A stretch of 64,000 nucleotides of DNA from Metridium senile (taxonomy: Eukaryota; Cnidaria; Anthozoa; Actiniaria; Metridiidae). This document shows positions 1-11,704 of this stretch, piece after piece. The first letter of the stretch is position 1. Each line of letters starts with the position of its first letter. The position numbers and the translations under genes are program-made. The stretch spans positions 17,364,160-17,428,159 of the forward strand of contig OX459102.1 in the NCBI GenBank assembly GCA_949775045.1, in the 5' to 3' direction. The notes beneath the pieces were generated by a model. It worked only from the letters and a program-made list of their open reading frames with translations. It was not told where the DNA came from and made no database searches.

Positions 1-102
1 TGTATGGCTCAGCATGCTTGTCTTTCGTTAATTCAACCACAATCGACTATATGTGCAACTGTACACAAGAATTTGAAGGAAAGAACTGTACCAGATATAA
101 GG
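1..102 (+). CDS. Partial EGF-like domain exon
   Basis: The + strand frame starting at base 3 reads YGSAC, then YMCNC and EGKNC, which is the C-terminal half of an EGF-like domain (C-x-C-x(3)-F-x-G-x-x-C pattern). The exon runs off the left edge of the window. A consensus-like donor (AAGG|GTAGGT) follows base 102 and leaves phase 1, the usual phase of EGF exons. The next exon with matching phase that I can find is at 4195, where a transmembrane segment begins, so this is probably the last EGF-like domain of a type I membrane protein. The identity of the full protein is unknown; its N-terminal part lies outside the window. Confidence 0.6.
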
Positions 103-334
103 GTAGGTTGCATCCTGAGTGGGGGAGCTCCTATATACTACTGGGCTGGGATATGCTCGACGGCAATATCATAAACGACCCCTTAAAAGAGCCAGCTTCT
201 TTTCCAAATTGGTGTTTCGTTTTTACCCCTAAATTAAAAGGCACAGTTTGTTTGTCATTGATCTTATATCGTTTACGATAATCACCTTCGAACATCCCAA
301 AAGGTACCAGCTTTCTCTCTATTAGTAAATTGAG

Positions 335-420
<86 letters not shown>

Positions 421-450
421 AATAATAATAATAATAATAATAATAATTTT
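335..450. repeat. (AAT)n/(AAC)n microsatellite
   Basis: A compound trinucleotide tract: AAT units, then about 18 AAC units, then AAT again. It is followed to about 690 by AT-rich DNA with no coding signal. It lies in the inferred intron of the EGF/transmembrane gene. Confidence 0.95.
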
Positions 451-706
451 TTTAAAATAATAATAATTTTTTAATAATAATAATTTTATTTCACAATAAT
501 ATAAAAATATATAAAACTATCTAAAAAATTTACAATTTCGATTATATACAAATATACAAATTACAATGCATTCAATTTATAAAAAGGATCATCTAAGAAT
601 GTTTAACTAAATATATACACTATTACAAATCTAATTCTGATCAAACTAATACAAACAAATAATACAGATAATAATAATAATAATATAAAAAGATAGAAAT
701 AAAAGT

Positions 707-2170
707 CTAGCTTATTCGGGCAATAGCGTTATCGAGGGAGATGTCTACATTTGTTGTATCAACTGTTCTTCTTATAGACCTTGATCCTCTAAGGCATAGC
801 AGAGCAGAACGTATAAGTGCAAAGGAAACTTTGGCCCTAACCCATGACATCGTATTAGCATAGTTCTCTCCCTTCTTAATCGATAATAATTCAGCTAAGC
901 GTTTATGGTAAGTCTTGCACTCAGTGCCCATTCCACCTGTTGTACTGAACACTAAAGGCGTAAAAGTTCCTTGCTCCACCTCCATGACCCTGTTGGCATA
1001 TTTGCGTTCCTTCTTATTCTCATCCTGCCTGTAGACTTGCTCAGGTGTCTGCTCACGGTAGGAGTCTGCATAAGGGTGGCATACCCGGACATCAAAGTAT
1101 ACAGACCTCTGTCGCTCCCAGAAACCTTTGGCGTGGATGTCAAGACGGGCGTCGGGGGATCTGTTCGCACCCCTGTTCAAAGTCTCTCCGGTTATCTGCT
1201 GAAGAACCGGCTCCACCTCTACATCCTTGCACACTGTGCTCAGCAGCTCTGCTTCCAGATCACGAAGCTCATTGTGACGTTGTATCACGAAGCCGCCCCT
1301 CCTACAGATCATCGCATGGTCGACATCAAATATATCTCCACAGATGCACGTCTTCGGTATGTCGGAGATTTCCCAATTATATCTCATCTTGATGGCGTCT
1401 CTAAATTCTCGTTTGTTTAGATCGTAACCCAGATATTTTATGGGTATTACAGTTAACCAGCTCGAAGCGCCTTTTTCCGACGTTAGTTCTATCGCTCTCA
1501 GAGATCTCGGTGTTAGATTGTTCTTGACCATCTCTTGTGTCTCCTTTAGAAGCTCGTTTTTCCTAGCTCCTGCCTGTAGTTTAGCAGAGCGCATATCTGC
1601 CTCATCTGGAGGTTGATGGTCTTGAGTCACAATGCGTTTTACCAGGGGTTCAGTGATGGTAACTGAGGCCTGGTATTCTAGAGATGACGATTCTGTTGGA
1701 TTTGCGATACCCAGTCCGCCCATACGTACTGGGAGTGCAAGCAAGCTACGTTCGTCTGTAGTAACTTGATGCTTTGTGATGGCGGGAATCAGAACTTCAG
1801 TTAACGCACGCTCAAGTGGCTCAAGCAAGTCGGTAATATCAGGAAGTCTCCTTAAAAAATAGGTCCAGCGGTGACGTAGACCAGCGGTAAAGGCAGCGTA
1901 ACTCGCCTGAGGTTGGGATATGGCGAACTCTGGAAGCTTGCTGATTTGGCGAACCCAGTCCTCAACTTTCTCCTAACATATTCCTCTAGGAAAGACCTGG
2001 ATCCGAGGACTGCTCCAAGGTGCTTGTGGCCTTCAGAAGTGATGTTGATCGCAGTATCACCGAACACCTTTCTTGCAGCGTTCTCTCTCTCGGGCTTGGT
2101 GATTAACCAGCATTTCTTCGCGTTAGGGAAGTACCCTAATGCTGGTCCACTTTTGGAAAGAGGGTCCCCC
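707..2170 (-). mobile_element. Decayed retroelement: C-terminal part of a reverse-transcriptase polyprotein
   Basis: A 373-codon open frame (1828 to 707) continues upstream without a start codon into RT-thumb-like sequence. It contains [10 protein letters not shown] near residue 33, typical of the end of retroelement RT regions, and a zinc-finger-like CICG...H..C...H cluster at about 161-185. A PD...FDVRV arrangement at about 225-249 resembles a PD-(D/E)xK nuclease core. Above it, 2067-1852 reads in another frame ([11 protein letters not shown]), so the copy carries a frameshift near 1985 and is not intact. The N-terminal part with the catalytic RT motifs is absent; the element stops near 2170, just before an AAT tract. 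Proteins of this kind are common in cnidarian and other marine invertebrate genomes. I cannot name the clade. It lies antisense in an intron. Confidence 0.75.
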
Positions 2171-2186
2171 TGAACCCTTGGTCCTG

Positions 2187-2299
<113 letters not shown>

Positions 2300-3320
2300 T
2301 TTATTTAAAGAAGGTTAAACAAACACTTACAAAGTGCACCAGTTTAGCAAAAGCTATTCTTCCACATGCACTGGGCCTTCTGGCATATAATATAAAATTA
2401 AAGTATAATACAGAAATGTAAATAATACAATATAACATATAAATATAACATATAATTTATACAATATAATACAAAACTAGATAAATGTGCTAAATAAATA
2501 GATAACAAACATGGGAATTGCAAAAAATAAATGGTAAATATAAAATTGGAATTTATAGATACAAGTATTTAAGCAATAGAAGCCAGTTCCTATGACTCTA
2601 CCGGTGAAATAGAGCACGCGGGATGTTGGGAGAAACACGAGAAAAGTTATAAAATCACGAGCTGAAAGCGAGTTCAACTTTTCAAGTTCAAATTCAACTT
2701 TTGACTTCCAACTTTACAGTTTGTCTAAAGGAGGCGTATTTTCAAAGCCATGTCTATGATTTTTGTCGCTTTTGAATTGCATTTCATTGCGCCGTAGGCT
2801 TCAGGGTTTAGGTTACCAGAAAGTTCACAAGATGGAAAGTCTTTTTACATTTTAATAGCCGTTTTTAGTAGATGTAGTAGCTTATAACAGAACAACTCTT
2901 ATTAAAATTGTGAGCTGTCAATCAAAAACCATGTCTCTACCGGTGAAATAGAGCATAGCTTTTTTGAGTGAATCAACCAATCACAGCTTACGTACTATCT
3001 AAGCTATATTATAAACTCTGATAAACCACGGTTTTTTAACCAATCATAGCGCGTGTTAGAATGTATCTATGTTATAAATTGAGATAGACCGGCTTTTACA
3101 AATGCATGTATTAATACGGACACAAACACAACAACAACAAAAAAAAAAAAGAGAGAGAGAGAGAGAAAATAGGGAAGAATAATACTATAAAACTATATCA
3201 AATTAATCGATGTGTTTGTTGTGTCTAGATATCATCTGGGAGTTCACATCGAAAAATCGGCATGGAGCTGAACAAGGTCTGTGTACCTCCTCTTGGGTGG
3301 GGGTGTACCGCCGGGTCCTC
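2300..3320. other. Intronic AT-rich DNA with a twice-used motif
   Basis: No exon is recognisable. The motif TCTACCGGTGAAATAGAGCA occurs near 2598 and again near 2937, so part of the stretch is probably an interspersed repeat. An (A)n(GA)n tract lies at about 3138-3168. Confidence 0.5.
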
Positions 3321-3324
3321 AAAT

Positions 3325-3640
3325 CCCTGACCCTATCCCAGACCTAGAATTTTGATTTTTCATAACTATACCCCAGACTAAACTAGCTAAGAATTGTGCA
3401 CCCTATCCCAGACTTAACCCCATTTTGTTGACATGCAAAAATTGTTTAATTGAATTTAAATCGTTATTTGTGTTGGCAGAAAACGTAGCCTAGCAGGCTA
3501 AAACAACTAAAACATAAGCCTATCCCAGACAAAATGTCAAAAAGATACCCTATCCCAGACAAAAACCTTACCCTACCCCAGACAAATTGCACATACCCGT
3601 ATAGCAAATATAGGGGAGTACCCCCCCCCCCCCCCCCGGG
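3325..3640. repeat. Degenerate CCCTATCCCAGAC repeat ending in poly-C
   Basis: The unit CCTATCCCAGAC or CCTACCCCAGAC occurs at least six times between 3331 and 3590. It is followed by 17 consecutive C at 3621-3637. This looks like the body of a low-copy repeat; no coding function is visible. Confidence 0.7.
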
Positions 3641-3840
3641 AAACAAGCACATCTATATTAAGGGAACAAGGGATAAGGGAACACAATATGATAAAAGAAG
3701 GAAAGCAGTTAATTTACAGGGGAGAAATGCAAAAAGAACAAGGGAACATGGGACGTACATGCACGTACATATCATATGCCCTTGGCGGGACCTTGTAAAA
3801 CGAAGATAACATAAACGATAGGTCATAATGAAATTTAAAA

Positions 3841-4112
3841 AAATGTTGACTTAACTTTACTGACATTTCGAGCTTTAGCCCTTCGTCGGACAGGGTGGGG
3901 AAGAGGTTTTCCTTGATCCGTGATTCACCCTAAATGATTCGTGATCGGTACCCCCTCTTCCCCACCCTGGTCGGAGTGCTAAAGCTAGACACGTTAGCAA
4001 ACTTAAGTCGGCATGTTTTACGGCGTTACAAATTTCATTATATTACTTATCATATATATCAAACACCGACGCAGCCTGTACTAGTTTACTCGCTAGTTTC
4101 CAGTGTCATTGT
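3841..4112. repeat. Interspersed foldback repeat (CGAAGGGCTAAAGC family), interrupted copy
   Basis: The left half ends in CCCTTCGTCGGA and the right half resumes with GTCGGAGTGCTAAAGC. They are separated by a 77-bp palindrome at 3890-3966 whose arms are CAGGGTGGGGAAGAGG and its reverse complement. The right half then shows the family tail, with ACGGCGTTACAAATTTCATT and GCTAGTTTCC. Other copies lie near 7673, 19983, 44852, 45896, 52780 and 53447. Confidence 0.75.
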
Positions 4113-4194
4113 GTTGTGAACCACAGGAAGCCCAACCTTATTGTCTAATTCATAGTTTACATTCTAAAGCTAACGTTTAGATGTTTCTCTGTAG

Positions 4195-4409
4195 TTCTCA
4201 TTCCCGTGGCGGCCGGTGTGACGACCTCAGCGGCTGTATCTGGCTCAGTTGTCTTTATCTGCTGGATAAAAAGAAGACTAAACGTAGTGTACGTAAAACG
4301 ATGCGACGTTTTGATAAAATATGTAGCCACTTATGTCGATGGGGGTTTGGGCTCCATCCCACATATTCAAACAATTGATTGCCAAAAATACCCAAATAAG
4401 TCACAATGA
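4195..4409 (+). CDS. Last exon of EGF/transmembrane protein: TM helix plus cytoplasmic tail
   Basis: The acceptor TTTCTCTGTAG|TT opens a 71-codon frame to a TGA at 4407-4409. The first 24 residues (from LIPVAAGVTTSAAV to FICWI) form a hydrophobic helix and are followed at once by KRR, a classic stop-transfer signal. The tail is about 45 residues and ends PNKSQ. The exon begins in phase 1, exactly matching the EGF exon that ends at 102, so the joined product would read EGF-like domain, TM helix, short tail. A candidate AATAAA lies at 4816-4821. I do not recognise the protein. An additional exon in the 4-kb intron cannot be excluded. Confidence 0.55.
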
Positions 4410-5391
4410 CAATTTTAGAATAATATATTTTCTTTTTTTCCTAGAATGAATTTGGACATCTCAGCCGTCAGAGCCGTGTAGTGTTTTTATTTATTTATTA
4501 AAGTACCGATGGATACTGCATTCTGAAAACTCTTTAAAGAATAATATAATACTTTAATACAACTTGGTTTGTCTAGTGTTATTTCACATTCAATGGTATA
4601 GCTATTGTATGTTATATATTGTTTAGAATAACCCAATTTCAATAGTTTGAGTGATCATACACAATTTATATATTGCTCCCTTTCTCAAGACAACGGGTTT
4701 ATCTAGTAAGCAAGCCAAACAACGAGCCCTGATGGAGACTGATAACATAGATAATAATATGTATGCAAACAATGTATAAAACACAACGTTTTTAATATTC
4801 ATCACAGAGATGTAAAATAAAATTAGTTTTACATTATTAATGTTATACTCTACATTGTAGATATAAATATATCAAACAGATTCAACAAATAAATAACTAT
4901 TGAATAACACAATAAACATTGTAAACTATAGTGGCTAAATTAGCTAGGCTATTAAAAACATGAACTATCACAAAGGTGAAGCTAGTTTTTTTTTTACAAT
5001 ATAAACACTTTTGAGTTTTATCTAATATGGTTTTAGAATAATATAATAATGTTATTTTAGTATTAATTCTATTTTTTAGCTTTGCTTAGAATGTTGCATT
5101 TTTATTATCAATATTATTATCTTAAACATTTAATATCTTCATTATAATATTATTATTGTCATAAATATCATCATCATCATCATTACTAGTATCATTATGA
5201 TCATCAACATCAACTATCATATATAATTACCATCTGATTGTTATCAATGCTATTAATATCATTAGTATAAAATAATCATTAGTATCGCCACAAATATCAT
5301 TGTGTAAACATTAGAAAATCAATATAATTATTATCAAAGTTAGGTGCAGATTAGTTAAGGGAGTTCTATTTTGCAAAAGTAAATTTCTGTA
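4410..5391. other. 3' flank of EGF/TM gene; no gene seen
   Basis: AT-rich, with scattered ATC/ATT runs at 5165-5300. It probably contains the 3' UTR of the upstream gene. I see nothing else. Confidence 0.5.
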
Positions 5392-5768
5392 TACCCTGGG
5401 AGCAGAGATTTCTTTCTCTCTTACCTGGAACCACGAGGAAAGAAACCTCTGCCTGCAACCGGTTATTTACATCCAAGTTTCTGAATGTAAAACATTATGG
5501 GCCATCTTATTATAAACTGGTTTTAAACGGATTTATTTAACTACGTCATCCCACGCATGGCAATAAATCAACAATTCTCGTTGATTGTGTCGGCGGGCTT
5601 GTTCTCACTTCAAGATGGTGTTTTGCATTACTATGCATCGACGTTTGGGATACGTAATGCCTACATCATGTTCACGCATGCTTAACAGGATTAACAACCG
5701 GTTGCAGGCAGAGGTTTCTTTCCTCGTCGTTCCACGTTAGAGAGAAAAAAATCTCTGCTCGCAGGGTA
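5392..5768. mobile_element. Foldback MITE, TACCCTGG family, 9-bp target duplication
   Basis: Inverted arms of about 75 bp begin TACCCTGGGAGCAGAGATTT and end in GCAGGGTA. The flanks ATTTCTGTA (5383-5391) and ATTTCAGTA (5769-5777) match at 8 of 9 positions. A 9-bp duplication is typical of Mutator-like elements. There is no coding capacity. Related copies are at 49753-49892 and 55236-55338. Confidence 0.8.
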
Positions 5769-6167
5769 ATTTCAGTATACACCAAATCGAAATATGGCAA
5801 CTAATTTGATTAGCTATTGTTATTGACTCACTAGCCTCTCATTCTCATTCATTCTCATTCAAAACTCTTTTGTATTCCAACATGAACACGAGGCTAGTCA
5901 GTCAAGAACAATAGCAGGCCACCATATTTCGATTCGGTCAGTATCTCTTTTTTTTTTCTCTCTCTCTTCTGTATTCTATTGCGAGCATAACCTCAGTGCT
6001 CAAGCATAGCCTGCCAATGTAAACATTGCTTATCTGCTATTAGTTGACCTGTAGTTAAGGTGTGCCACACACAAGATGATATAAATTATTCATAAATCAT
6101 AACAAATAATCACCGAAAATATGAATAAACTGTAGGTTTATGGAAACCATTCTAATAGAAGAACCCT

Positions 6168-6478
6168 CTATACGACTGATTCATGTTGCATAGAAGCTGC
6201 GTTTGGATCTAATACAGGAGATTCAGCACCACTAGACACCACTGTTGGACCCCTCTTGCGTAGATCACTATCATCTGAACAACATTTCTGTGCGGCACAA
6301 TTCTCCTTCTCCCCACACACCAACACACATTCCTTGTCTTGCTTCATGGTATGTAGTTCTTCTACAAACTCTGGTTGGATGGTAGTGGAATGAATGCCTT
6401 CATTGTGAAAGAACCGCTTGATCTGATTGGCTATCTTCATGTAGTCGTCAGGGGTTTGGCATGTTATATGGGCTGATG
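6168..6478 (-). CDS. SLC30A1: SLC30A1 exon 3: cytosolic C-terminal domain
   Basis: The acceptor follows ATTGATCAG and the exon opens with a split Ala codon. It reads SAHITCQTPDDYMKIANQ and then the IHSTTIQPEF strand-helix core of the CDF C-terminal domain. The Cys-rich tail and a polar end follow, with the stop TAG at 6168-6170. The sequence aligns by eye with the human ZnT1 C-terminus. Confidence 0.9.
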
Positions 6479-9400
6479 CTGATCAATAAAAATAGAAGTG
6501 ATGATAATGGTATTAATACTTAACATGCCCTATTTTAACTTGTAATATTATATTGTATATATAACAGGTTCCCATTTAAATCTGTACTTTCCCATTTAAA
6601 TCTGTACTTATGCAAATTTTGTTGATGTGTGCTAAACACACAGATCAACCAATCAGAGAAGTTCACTTCAGAAATATTATACTCTGATTGGTTGATCTGT
6701 GTGTTTAGCACACATCAACACAATTTGCATAAGTACAGATTTAAATGGGAACCTGTTATGTATGTAATTATAAGTAGATATTTAACAATTAGACCCGAAG
6801 CCCGAATGGGCTACGGGTCAATAGCCCACGAGGCCGAGTCTTCGAGGCCAAGTGGGCTATTGATCCGTGGCCCATGAGGGCGAGAGGTCTAATTGTTTTT
6901 AGTATCCAACAACTTATAGGTCAAACTTTGCCATATTTTGAAAGAAAAATAACATTTCAATCGTTTTATTTAGACAAAATGACAGAAAATACCGAGCGCG
7001 CGCTCAATGACGTGTGACGGCAAAATGTATTCAAAACACATCGAAATTCTCCACTGTTTTTGCCATTTTCTCCCTCAATATTTTGATTTTAACGGCTGAA
7101 AATAGCATGCTTTTAGTATTAAAACTACTATACATTTTAGAACGACGGAGGAATTAAGAAAAGTTCTAAGCTGAAAGTTTAAAAATCTGGCTTTCTCAAT
7201 CGATCAAACTGAAGAATCGCCTGATGGCGTCAGTAGCGCGCGCTTTTCAAGTCAAAATTCATTCACAAAACATCAAAATTATGTGCTTTTTTGTCATTTT
7301 CTTGCTCGTATTTGTAATTTACGATTCAAAGAAAAGCATTATATTCAGTACTAAGCCGTTTTTGAAGAAATAGAAGAATCAAGAAACTTTTTCAATAGTT
7401 TACAAAACCGGCGCTTTCCCCAACCATGGGCTATCACCCAATAGCCCATGGTTGAGTAGCCAATGAGAGCGTGCGATTTGTGATAGACCATAAGTTGTTG
7501 GATACTAATACATAATAGACTACTTTCATAAATACCATAATATGTAGCAAAAAATGATTTTTCAAGTGAACAGATATGTTAATATTTTAGCATTGTCATA
7601 TGAAAGAACCACCTGAAATAGGCATGTTTGGAAGGTTTTTATGATTTGGCTAAAATACCAATGAAGTGATGCTCAACGTTAAGTCAACATTTTTTTAAGA
7701 TGTTACAAATTTTACTATATTACCTATATTATGTTCATGAATGTTATTAGTATAATCATCACCATCATCATGACTATTATTGTCACTATATTATTAACAA
7801 CTAATATTGTCTTTAAATTAATGTAATATACTATATGTATACTTTGTAATTGTAAAATAAATCAATTAAGAAAATAATTAAAAAATAGCAACTAGAGTAC
7901 AAATATTATACCATGAAACAAGTAGTACTAATAGTACTAAATAGTGCTAACTAAACAATAAAAAACAAGCTTTTAATGTTTGTACTCTACTAATATCCTT
8001 ACCAATAATCTTATCTCCGGCAAGCTGCCATACATGAAACTCATGCACACTAAGAATACCATGAACCCCTTCTAGTAACCTCTCCTGCACCTCTTTGATC
8101 TTGATATGGGTGGGTACAGTTTGAAGCAGAATCAAGGATGACTCCTTCATAAGGGGTATTGATGTACGCAGGATAAGACATGTCATCAATATACTCATGA
8201 CAGGATCTACATATAATGTCCATTCACCACTGGCATACTTGATGATGAGTGCACTGATTATTACAATAACAGAGCCAAGTGCATCACCAAGTACATGGAG
8301 GTATACAGCCCTCATGTTCAGCTGTGCACTGGATTTCACTTTGTGTGGTGACCTTGTGTGGACTTCAATGTCATGTTCGTTGGTGCCGTTTCCATGAAGG
8401 CTCCCGTTTTCTTTGCCAAGAAATGCTAGAACAGCAGAGATCAATATTAGTTTAGAATACATGATTATATTATATGGATAATAGTGTTTTACCAGAAACT
8501 AAAACACTAATATTTTCCATATTTTCACTTAGTAGTGAAGATATGAAAAAGTTATGTACCAAATGTCCCATATGTACACACATGGCCTTAAAATTTTTTG
8601 TCCATATAATAAAAAGAACATTACATGTTGGCTTGAAGATATGAATTTTATTTTCTGGTGTTAAAAACAACAATTTACTTGCTTGATGTGCTTTTCTTTA
8701 TATGACATATTTCACATTTTACCACATTTGATAATTTTCTCGCTTTATGATTGGTTGAGAGCCGTGGTAAATAAGAGTACATACCACTGTTGCCTTTTTG
8801 CTCATTTTTTAATGTGGTAAAAGACAAATTCAAGATATTTTCTTCATGAAAACTATCGTAAATTTGTTAATTACATTGTATTTATTTAACCAGGAGTTTA
8901 GGTACAGGCTGTCATTGTAAATGAATAAATATAGGCGCATTGTTGAAAGATAAACTAGGTAAATATTACTAGGTCAACAAAGCTAATTATATTGTGACAT
9001 AAGAATTAATGAAATCTGTATTTACACAGGATAAATGTACAATGTACACACAACGATGGGGAGCGCAATAGCTGCTCCAAGCTACCTTAACTGTTTCTCA
9101 CTAGGAATTATAAATGGAAAACAGCTGTCTCATGATGTTTAAAATGGAAATATTCCATTATTATCACAAAATTTGTGTCAACTGAATTATTCTGAAATAT
9201 GTTAAGTTAAGAAAATTTTGATTTTAACAATAGAGCTTTACACAGTTCATATTTACAACCTCAGCTTTGATAGCGTGTAACATATTCTTGACAATTTGAC
9301 TACAGCTTTTGGTAATTTAAGGAATGTAAAAACAATTGAAACACTTCAAAATTCGAAGGGCTGCAGACAATTTGTAAAGAATATATTACACGCTATCAAG

Positions 9401-10285
9401 GCTAAGGTTGTTTGATGACAACTGAGAAAAGGTTTATTGGGTTTAAGATGAAAGTATTTTAAATTCTACCAACAAGGGGTAGGGTGAAACTATTTTATTC
9501 CTACCTACTACAGGGGTATGGTAAAATTTTCCACTTCTACCCAAGTGGTGGGGAGTGACCCAGGTGAAAATAGTTGAAAATTCTCATGTTTCTAAGTAAA
9601 TATGAGGGTACTTTGTAGTCATCTATGTCAAATATTTGAACAAAAAGGAATAAACTGTGAAATATGTGTGATTTTACTTACCAGAATTGATTGATTCAGC
9701 ATGATTGCTATCTTTATCATCATCATCATCATTATCATCTTTGTCTTCGGTTTCATCATCTGTCTCTTCAACTACGACAAGCCTGTCGTTGATAGCTGGT
9801 GTATGGCTATGTCCATGTCCATGACCACCACCGCCGTGGCTATGGCCGTGCCCATGTTGATGAAACATAGCCAGTCCTATGACATTTATAAACAAGCCTG
9901 CAGCGCCAACTATCAGCACTAACGTTGGGTTGGTGATCTGTTCTACTTCGATCAACCTTTTGAGTGACTCAACAAGAATAGAAAAACACAGAGCTATAAG
10001 AAAAACTGCGTTCACCAAAGCACCAAGAACTTCTGCTCGCTGCCAACCAAAAGTGTTTCTATCGGTTCGCTGGCTGCGTTTTGAGTATCTAAGAGCTACA
10101 AAACCAATAATCAGTGACATGACATCGGACAGCATGTGAAACGAGTCGGCAACAAGGGCCATCGAGTTGGTAGAATAACCGACTACGATCTCGACCAAGA
10201 AAAACGACGACGTCAAGCTCAGCATCCATAGAACAGTTCCTGTTTTACCACACAACCTTTTACGAAGAGCTGATTTGGCCGCCAT
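6168..10285 (-). CDS. SLC30A1: Zinc exporter, SLC30A1/ZnT1 type (three coding exons)
   Basis: Cation diffusion facilitator that moves Zn2+ out of the cytosol, in ZnT1 at the plasma membrane, by exchange with protons. Exons 9682-10285, 8003-8425 and 6168-6478 join in matching phase to 1338 nt, 445 residues plus TAG. The two intramembrane zinc-site motifs HxxxD are present (H50/D54 and H245/D249). Between TM4 and TM5 lies a His-rich loop (residues 142-161, repeated HGHGHSH) followed by an acidic run (175-192). The C-terminal metallochaperone-like domain contains GIHSTTIQPEF, then Cys-rich GEKENCAAQKCC, a ZnT1 hallmark. Human ZnT1 is about 507 residues; the difference is in the loop and tail. 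In vertebrates the gene is induced by MTF-1; I saw no TGCRCNC core in the 400 bp upstream of the ATG. Confidence 0.93.
6561..6759. mobile_element. Foldback element
   Basis: The arms start with ATAACAGGTTCCCATTTAAA (6561) and end with its complement at 6759. They continue through GTTGATGTGTGCTAAACACA to a 24-bp loop at 6658-6681. The left arm carries an extra copy of the 20-bp CCCATTTAAATCTGTACTT segment. It lies just downstream of the start of SLC30A1 exon 3, in intron 2. Confidence 0.8.
6786..6896. repeat. Imperfect palindrome, GC-rich core
   Basis: CAATTAGACC at the left and GGTCTAATTG at the right enclose complementary GGGCTATTG and CAATAGCCC blocks. It is probably a small foldback repeat, ending six bases before the next element. 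Confidence 0.65.
6902..7505. mobile_element. TIR element flanked by TA
   Basis: The ends are GTATCCAACAACTTAT and its reverse complement (about 20 bp with one indel). TA lies directly outside on both sides (6900-6901 and 7506-7507). A TA duplication fits Tc1/mariner-type non-autonomous elements. The interior has no transposase frame; a CCATGGGCTAT hairpin lies at about 7423-7452. Confidence 0.7.
8003..8425 (-). CDS. SLC30A1: SLC30A1 exon 2: TM5-TM6 and start of C-terminal domain
   Basis: This exon encodes residues 202-342: the end of the cytosolic loop, TM5 with HVLGDALGSV (the second HxxxD site), TM6, and LILLQTVPTHIKIKEVQERL of the cytosolic domain. Acceptor TTCTAG and donor GTAAGG are clear. 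Confidence 0.92.
8470..8690. repeat. Interspersed repeat, copy 1
   Basis: Similar over about 200 bp to 12170-12430. Shared landmarks include GTGTTTTACC, AAACTAAAACACT, GAAGATATGAAAAAGTTATG and GAAGATATGAATTTTATTTT. It lies in SLC30A1 intron 1, where 8691-9255 shows no other feature. Confidence 0.75.
9256..9410. mobile_element. MITE-like inverted repeat in SLC30A1 intron 1
   Basis: CAACCTCAGCTTTGATAGCG at the left is matched by the complement of CGCTATCAAGGCTAAGGTTG at the right. The arms are about 35 bp around a 75-bp centre. Confidence 0.7.
9682..10285 (-). CDS. SLC30A1: SLC30A1 exon 1: TM1-TM4 and His-rich loop
   Basis: The start ATG (complement of 10283-10285) begins MAAKSALRKRL, a basic N-terminus before TM1. 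TM2 contains LVADSFHMLSD with the zinc-binding His and Asp. The exon ends with the His-rich and Asp-rich loop at a GTAAGT donor. No in-frame ATG further upstream looks better. Confidence 0.93.
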
Positions 10286-10967
10286 TTTGTGCTGCCTTTG
10301 TAAATATCTCCTAATTCAATTTCGAGTCGACTGCCAACTTGCGTTTAAGAAGAAGACGACATTTTCGATACGAAAAGTACTACCTTCAAAGAAAAAAATA
10401 CACTGTCATTAGCTAGATATCTACTAAGCTTATCATCCTCTCTAGATGTCAACGAGTTGAGTAGAGAAATATAAAACGAAAATCCATGACTAAACTTCTC
10501 ACATGACAAAACACGGGACCATCATGGCCTTTATCAGGGGTTAAAGACAATCTTTCAGTACTCACTCGGGTATCTAGCTACTTATCAATGTTAAAATAAG
10601 AGCAACGAAATACCTTTCTTTTCTGTAATAGCCGCACGGAAAATGTGTGAATAATTGAAGCAAAGTTTCAACCAGAGAACAAACTCAAAATGGCGGAACA
10701 ACGAATTTTACTGTAACCAAATAAGGAGTAATACCACAGTAAGCCCAAACACGAAGTTGTTCACTTAAAAACCGCCCATTTAACACACAGTTTGATGTTT
10801 TTGTGTTAGCTTGCGAACTATGATAACCTTATTCAACTATTTGAAGATTTATCTAGTAGGAAGAATGCTATCTTATCTTGTTGGGCACTACGGCGTAAAC
10901 AAATTCGTTCTTGTCTTTCACGCGACTGTCATGCATACTGACACCGGATGCAGCAAACTGACCATGG

Positions 10968-11213
10968 GATGCATGCATTGTGCAATATAATTCTTTCCCT
11001 TTCCCCCCGTTTATAAACAAACCTTTGTGTGATTAGTTCATGACCAAGAAGTCATCGTCTGAGTCATCAGTTTATCAAATTGGGCTATTATGTTAAGTAA
11101 ATTATCCGGAGATTTCTTCCTACTCAGTATTGCAGTTTCGACGGAAAATACTTTTTTTGCTGCGGTTTCGGTTTTGCAGTAAAATATTTATTTATAGTTA
11201 GCGTTATAGCACA
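10968..11213. repeat. Local direct duplication, unit A
   Basis: Begins GATGCATGCATTGTGCAATA and runs through TTCATGACCAAGAAGTCATC to GGTTTCGGTTTTGCAGTAAA. Most of it is repeated with small indels at 11892-12150, about 920 bp away. Confidence 0.85.
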
Positions 11214-11346
11214 TTTATCTCTTCCGTTATTTTCCTTTCGTTTCCATGTGTTTTTGTAAGCGCTATCGAGCAATTATCAGTTGGAAATAGCGCTATATAA
11301 ATAAATAAAGTTATTATTATTATTCAGATTATGCGGTTCTTAATGG

Positions 11347-11704
11347 AGGGTCCTGAAGGGGTAAATTGGGAATTGGGATTTGCCTTTTTTCGAGGCTGGG
11401 AATTGGGATTTGCCCATTGGGATTGGGATTTGTCCATTGGGATTGGGATTTGTCCATAGGATTTGGCTATTTCTTGTCCATTCGTTTTCTCTTTAGATGC
11501 TAAAATAATGTTTTAAATTGAGTAATTTGCAACATTTTACGTCGTTTTAGTAGACTAGAAGAGAAAATCGAACTATCTTGGGCTTCCTGAGGTTAGTATT
11601 CAATTTGGGCTTCTTGTGGTTAATGTTTGGGCTTCCTGTGGTAATTGGGATTTTGATAAAAAATTGATTGGGAATTGGGATTGGATACCCCCCTTCAGGA
11701 CCCT
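11347..11704. mobile_element. hAT-type MITE with perfect 8-bp target duplication
   Basis: The termini AGGGTCCTGAAGGGG and its near reverse complement are flanked by CTTAATGG at 11339-11346 and 11705-11712. The interior has internal repeats of GGGATTGGGATTTGTCCATT and no frame. An exact 8-bp duplication is the hAT signature. Confidence 0.85.

Noticed and set aside
971..1420. 149-codon + strand frame
   Set aside because: Shadow of the retroelement frame on the opposite strand.
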